Of a stretch of 64,000 nt of DNA, positions 59,850-64,000 are shown piece by piece. Origin of the DNA: Glandiceps talaboti (Eukaryota; Hemichordata; Enteropneusta; Spengelidae); the NCBI RefSeq assembly GCF_964340395.1, contig NC_135550.1:23574176-23638175 (forward strand), in the 5' to 3' direction. Under the pieces are notes generated by a model, which was given only the letters and a program-made list of their open reading frames with translations, made no database searches and was not told the origin of the DNA. Within the stretch, counting starts at the first letter, position 1. Each line of letters starts with the position of its first letter. The position numbers and the translations under genes are program-made.

Positions 59850-61840
59850 ATAACATTGATAAACACATGTTAATATATAAAATATGTGAAGTATTGGAAG
59901 GGAATCTGACTGGAATTCAGTCAATAGTGGCCACTGTGCTTTATGTTTTATGTCAAACTTTGGTCATACAGCTGTAGCTATGGATACAGAAAATGTCCAT
60001 GTAATCCCTCTTTCATGATGTGCCCTCAATAAATACATTTAAGATATATATATATATTTGTATGTTTGGGGATATGATATGAAGATCTCATGCTTATAGA
60101 CACACCACTAGAATATTAAACGTCATAGTAAAACCAGAATCGGATTAGTAGTGTTTTCGGTATTTGGTGTTGAAAAGACAATATGGATTACATCTAGACA
60201 GAACTTACATACATATCCATGAATTTGATGCCAACAGTTTGAGGGGGAAAAAAAGAGGTTCATTTCCTTCAACATAAATCATAAATAAATGACTGTGACA
60301 CACAATTTTACCATGTATGAGTCTGATTTCTGTCTCTGAAAAACTTCAAAAACAGTGACACTAAAGTTGGCCAGTGATAATGCTTACCAGTAAATGCAGC
60401 TGGTAGGAGTTGCAGTTTGACATTTAAGCTACGTTGATTGTATTTTGAGATGGAGATGATTTTTTCAGGCAAATTTTAATTGATTTTATCATACTAGTAA
60501 AACATTTGTAAATTGTGTATTCTGATGCCCGAAAAAAATACATTATACAACATATTACATACTTTTGCTTTTTCACATATTTTCCCATGAGACTCACCTA
60601 CCAAGATCTTCATTTGATATTGACAGCCACAGGAATGACAGTTTCAAACTGCTAATTTTATCTATACACTTGATTATAAAATGGTTGTGATGGCTACAGG
60701 CATGCATATTTCCATGGTTGCGATTACTTCACCAGCTCTGTCACTGCTACAAGCATACATATTTCCATTCTTTTAGCTCTTGATAACTCCATATACAATG
60801 TGTATCAGCATGTGTTTATCAGAAAAACAACATCTAAGTTCTTTTCACAACATGCATCAGCTTATCATAAATTATATTTCCCTACCCAAACAACCTAAGG
60901 GGATAATAATAATATATCCTGTGCTGATGTTTTCTAGTGAAGCTTGCTGCTGTCTTTAATGTAAACCTGGTGTGCAGTGATGACCTATATGTAATAGTGA
61001 CAGCTGGGATTGCATATCTCTCCACACCACATATCATTTTAGATTATTTTGAGGGGGTTGATAATTTAGTAGCAATTGACACTTTAACAGTATCATGTCC
61101 TCACATCTTGAAAACTTAGTTGTCAATTTCTTTCCGTAATTTTCATGTTGGCACGGTAAAAGTTAAACAGGAACTAATGAAAAAGTCAGGCATTGCAAAT
61201 GAAATGAATACTAGTACTATAACAGTAACATGAGTATGGGGAGGGAACAAATTCGTATTTAACACATTTTACATTTCGATTGTACTGACATGTTCACATA
61301 ATAAATATACTATCAAGTGCCTTGGATGAAAACTGTTGACAGTACCAAAGAGTCTGCAAAAGTCAATCCCTTCAGATAAAACATTTTGTATACTACATAC
61401 ACTCTGTGTTTTTGTTGTAAATTAGTAGGCTAAATCTGCCCGAGTTCCACAATCTTTTAAGTGGGTTTCCCCAAACAAAAGTATGGCACACTGTGTGTAG
61501 TAAGCCTAGAATCCGGTCATGCAGGAATTTTTTGCTCTTGACTTTCCCCTATCTCCAGCATTTCTCTATTGACCTTTTAAAATTTGCTTTAATGAAGCTT
61601 CGGCCAGGAAACAGGTGCAAATTGTTAATGTTTTTTTTCATTCTTCCTGCAGTTAGATGATGTAAATGCCGTCACCATAGGATTAAAACCATCTCAGAAG
61701 GTTGAGCTGTACAAATCGTCCACATGATATTCAACGTCGCTACATCATAATCTAATTTTTGGTCTTGAACATAACCATTATTTTGAAATACCAGGCATAC
61801 GGTATCCTACTAGTAGACTTGAAGGAATAACTCTACTATA
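59850..61840. other. Gene-free, no structure recognised
   Basis: A/T-rich with small TA and T runs. The 60-codon ORF at 60937 is not convincing. Confidence 0.4.
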
Positions 61841-61845
61841 CTATT

Positions 61846-62240
61846 TCTGCTAACCTCAACTGACACTTTGATTTTTCCCTTGTCCTTCCAAGTCTACTAT
61901 GATTCTTTAAATCTGCTGGTATTAAGCCCTGCCCCCACCACACACATAATGTCTGCAAAACATTGGCATATATTTATAAGTTTGAGTAGAATCTGACATA
62001 CACGTGGGCTGACTGGTCACATTTCCATATACTTCCCTGTAAAAACTCTCATGGTGACTTCTAATCATGGATTCATCATGTGACCCTATTGCACAATTTG
62101 AATAGGTCTAATTAATATGTATTTGACCAATCATGTCCTATGGTGGAATATGCCATTCAAGACCAGCGAAACTGAAGAATCCCAGTAGACTTTGGAAGGA
62201 CGAGTGAAATTTAACATATCAAAATGTCTGTTAGCAGAAT
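61846..62240. mobile_element. 395-bp fold-back with arms of about 76 bp
   Basis: tttctgctaacctcaactga, cactttgatttttc, cttgtccttccaagtctact and gattctt at 61846-61921 match the reverse complement of 62164-62240 (ccagtagactttggaaggac, gagtgaaat, atcaaaatgtctgttagcag). The interior is non-coding. A second smaller hairpin, tagtagacttgaagga with tccttccaagtctacta, overlaps the left side (61811-61900). Confidence 0.65.
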
Positions 62241-62249
62241 TAAGTTGGA

Positions 62250-62420
62250 TAGCACAAAAAGTGTAGAAGCTTTAGTCTTTATTTTAATGACACTCTTCTT
62301 ACTTACTTTGTAGTAAATCTAATCAAACCAAGCTGACACCAGGTGGGTTTGAACTCAGGCTGCAGTGGTAATAGGCATACGAGCTAACTGCTCAACCACT
62401 GACAACCCATTGTCCTACAA
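62250..62420 (-). mobile_element. tRNA-like SINE head (decayed)
   Basis: On the minus strand 'tcagtggttgagcagttagc' resembles an A box region, and 'gagttcaaaccc' a B box (the canonical ggttcgaatcc with changes) about 40 bases on. This fits the 5' head of a tRNA-derived SINE. No acceptor stem closes, so it is not a functional tRNA gene. Confidence 0.45.
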
Positions 62421-62877
62421 GTCTACAGGTATGTGGGCTAAGCATAAGGGAAATGCAAATGCCAAAAATCTCTGCATAATTGGATTCTAGGCTACACTGT
62501 GTAGGAAGCTATGCCCCTTTTACCTAATTTTCCATTTTTCTTCACAGGGCAGGGTTCCTAAAACCTTAAAGGGTATATGCCACGCCAGGAAATAAAAGGT
62601 ATTTTCATAAACTATGGGTTCTGGAGCATCATTTCATGATCTCACATCACATAATTGTTGCTCAGTTGCCAAGAAACACCACATTAAAACTCTTTTTTTT
62701 TCACCTCTACCCTTCTTTTATATAGTATTTCCTTCAGATAAATAGTCATGAATAATCAGTGTGCATCTAATGAATAAATCTGCTAAGACCCATCATGCAA
62801 TGGTGTTCAACTGAAAGAACAATAGAAGTGAAAAAGACATTTTACATCTACAACCACAGAACCAAGCATTTAATAAT

Positions 62878-63600
62878 AATAATAATAATAATTTATTTAT
62901 AAAGCGTCAATATCCACAAAAAATGTGATCAAAGACGCTGAAAGCAAATCATACAATACAAATATCAGTTAAAAGCAGTTTTAAAAAGTAAAGTTTTAAC
63001 ATTGGATTCAAAAACAGATAAGTTACGTGACTGGCAGATGTTGAGTGGGAGATTATTCCAGAGAGTGGGAGCAGCAACACTAAAAGCACGATCACCATAT
63101 GTCTTAGTACGTGATCAAATGGGGCAGAGTTTGAACTGATCAGCTGACCTTAAATTACGACGTGGAACATACAGTTTGATCATGTCAGAAAGATAAACTG
63201 GTCCAAGCCTATGAATGGATTTAAAAATAAGAACTAAAATCTTAAAAACAATACGTTCTGAAACAGGTAACCAATGCACAAGTACACACACAGCGATTAG
63301 AGAGGTAGGACTGAAACCACATGAGGACACTATCTGAAAGACCAAAACGGTCTCTTAAGCGATTCAGTAAAATAGTATGGTTCACAGTGTCAAATGCTGC
63401 GGAAAGATCAAGCAATACCAAGAAGACGTCCCTTTTCTCATCAAGAGAGAGCAAGATATCATTTGTTACTTTAAGGAGAGCAGTCTCTGTACTATGTCCT
63501 GGTTTGTACACAGATTTGAATGGCTCGTCCAGTGAATGGTTAACAATGTGGGAAGTCAGCCTCCTGGCAACAATACGTTCTAAAATCTTCGACAAAAACG
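62878..63600 (-). mobile_element. CR1/L2-type LINE, 5'-truncated and internally deleted
   Basis: On the minus strand the 63595-63242 frame has reverse-transcriptase blocks typical of CR1/L2/Jockey-type LINEs: KILERIVARRL, YKPGHSTETALL, LVLLDLSAAFDTVNH and SYLSNR. It then jumps, by an internal deletion near 63290, to the C-terminal region (LHWLPVSERI-like, IHRLGPVYLSDMI, VPRRNLRSAD). After a stop at 63115 it continues in frame with TYGDRAFSVAAPTLWNNLP, a hallmark end of these elements. The 3' end has an (AAT)n-type microsatellite at 62873-62900. The YxDD catalytic block is lost, so it is dead. Confidence 0.85.
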
Positions 63601-63619
63601 GACAATTTACAAGTGGACC

Positions 63620-64000
63620 TTGTTACAAACAGGAAAAGTATCAAAATAAATTAATAAGATTAATTACAGTACACACCAGGAGTACACACAATATGTTGAA
63701 ACTATTAAAGGTTTGTTAAGAACACTTTTATGGCTTCTTTATCAGTAAATGCATTGATAAGGGTAAATTGAAATTAATTTGTGAATAATGTGAGCTATTT
63801 ATGTCAAGAGATCATAAATCTTGGTCAAACCAAGGTACAAGAACTTATAACAATGCCAAGTGTTGTTGATCCAATTTATCTATTTACATTCTCTGTTTGA
63901 ACATGGTCTTCTAAGCTTTGTAAATGCACTTGCCTGTCACTGGTTTAACTTGTACATATGGTGTAAATAATTCTGTAAAAGTCATTTTAATACACAAGGC
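63620..64000. other. Gene-free right edge
   Basis: A/T-rich, no supportable feature; the plus-strand ORF ending at 63719 is the antisense of the LINE plus unique sequence. Confidence 0.4.

Noticed and set aside
62250-62420. Functional tRNA gene
   Set aside because: Only A- and B-box-like parts remain; no closed acceptor stem or proper anticodon arm, so scored as a SINE head.

Overview
The window is a gene-poor, A/T-rich piece of an animal nuclear genome. It has canonical GT/AG introns, non-LTR retrotransposons, a tRNA-derived SINE, several kinds of MITE or fold-back element, and long minisatellites. The repeat style points to a marine invertebrate such as a mollusc, brachiopod, hemichordate or amphioxus: central tandem repeats, short hairpin ends near cctcccgtaaggg, and blocks rich in AGGTCA. 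I cannot name the species, and nothing suggests a prokaryote.

Two coding loci can be supported. At the left edge (101-937, +) an apparently single-exon ORF encodes a 278-residue, basic, probably disordered protein with four RRxS/T sites and a poly(A) signal downstream. The main gene lies on the minus strand from about 32653 down to 21096. It is a four-coding-exon nuclear receptor whose exons join in phase (1, 0, 1) to a 521-residue protein. The protein has an N-terminal C4/C4 zinc-finger DNA-binding domain with an unusual P-box (CESCKS, followed by FFGR), a basic hinge, a long Pro/Ser-rich insert, a canonical ligand-binding domain signature and an AF-2 helix. It looks like subfamily NR1 in the broad sense, but I cannot assign it to a named receptor.

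Layout: 1-1.1 kb, first gene. 1.2-7.7 kb, hairpins, a TIR-bounded element, a CA/TA microsatellite and a fold-back element. 9.3-10.9 kb, two minisatellites. 12.4-15.5 kb, a 3-kb imperfect palindrome. 16.4-18.5 kb, two inverted copies of an element with internal tandem repeats. 20.2-32.7 kb, the receptor gene, whose introns hold AGGTCA-rich repeats, a LINE interrupted by a SINE, a 271-bp MITE and a fold-back. 33.2-34.8 kb, a 48-bp minisatellite just upstream of the receptor coding exons. 35-64 kb, no convincing gene; it contains a second fold-back copy, MITEs with clear target duplications, more AGGTCA-rich tandem repeats, 31-bp and 67-bp minisatellites (the latter split by a TTAA-flanked palindromic MITE), and a CR1/L2-type LINE fragment at the right edge.

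Most apparent ORFs in the intergenic parts come from minisatellites or transposable elements. The most interesting items are the divergent receptor, the AGGTCA direct repeats spread through repeats in and around it, the 3-kb palindrome, and the MITE whose empty site can be read from the neighbouring repeat units.
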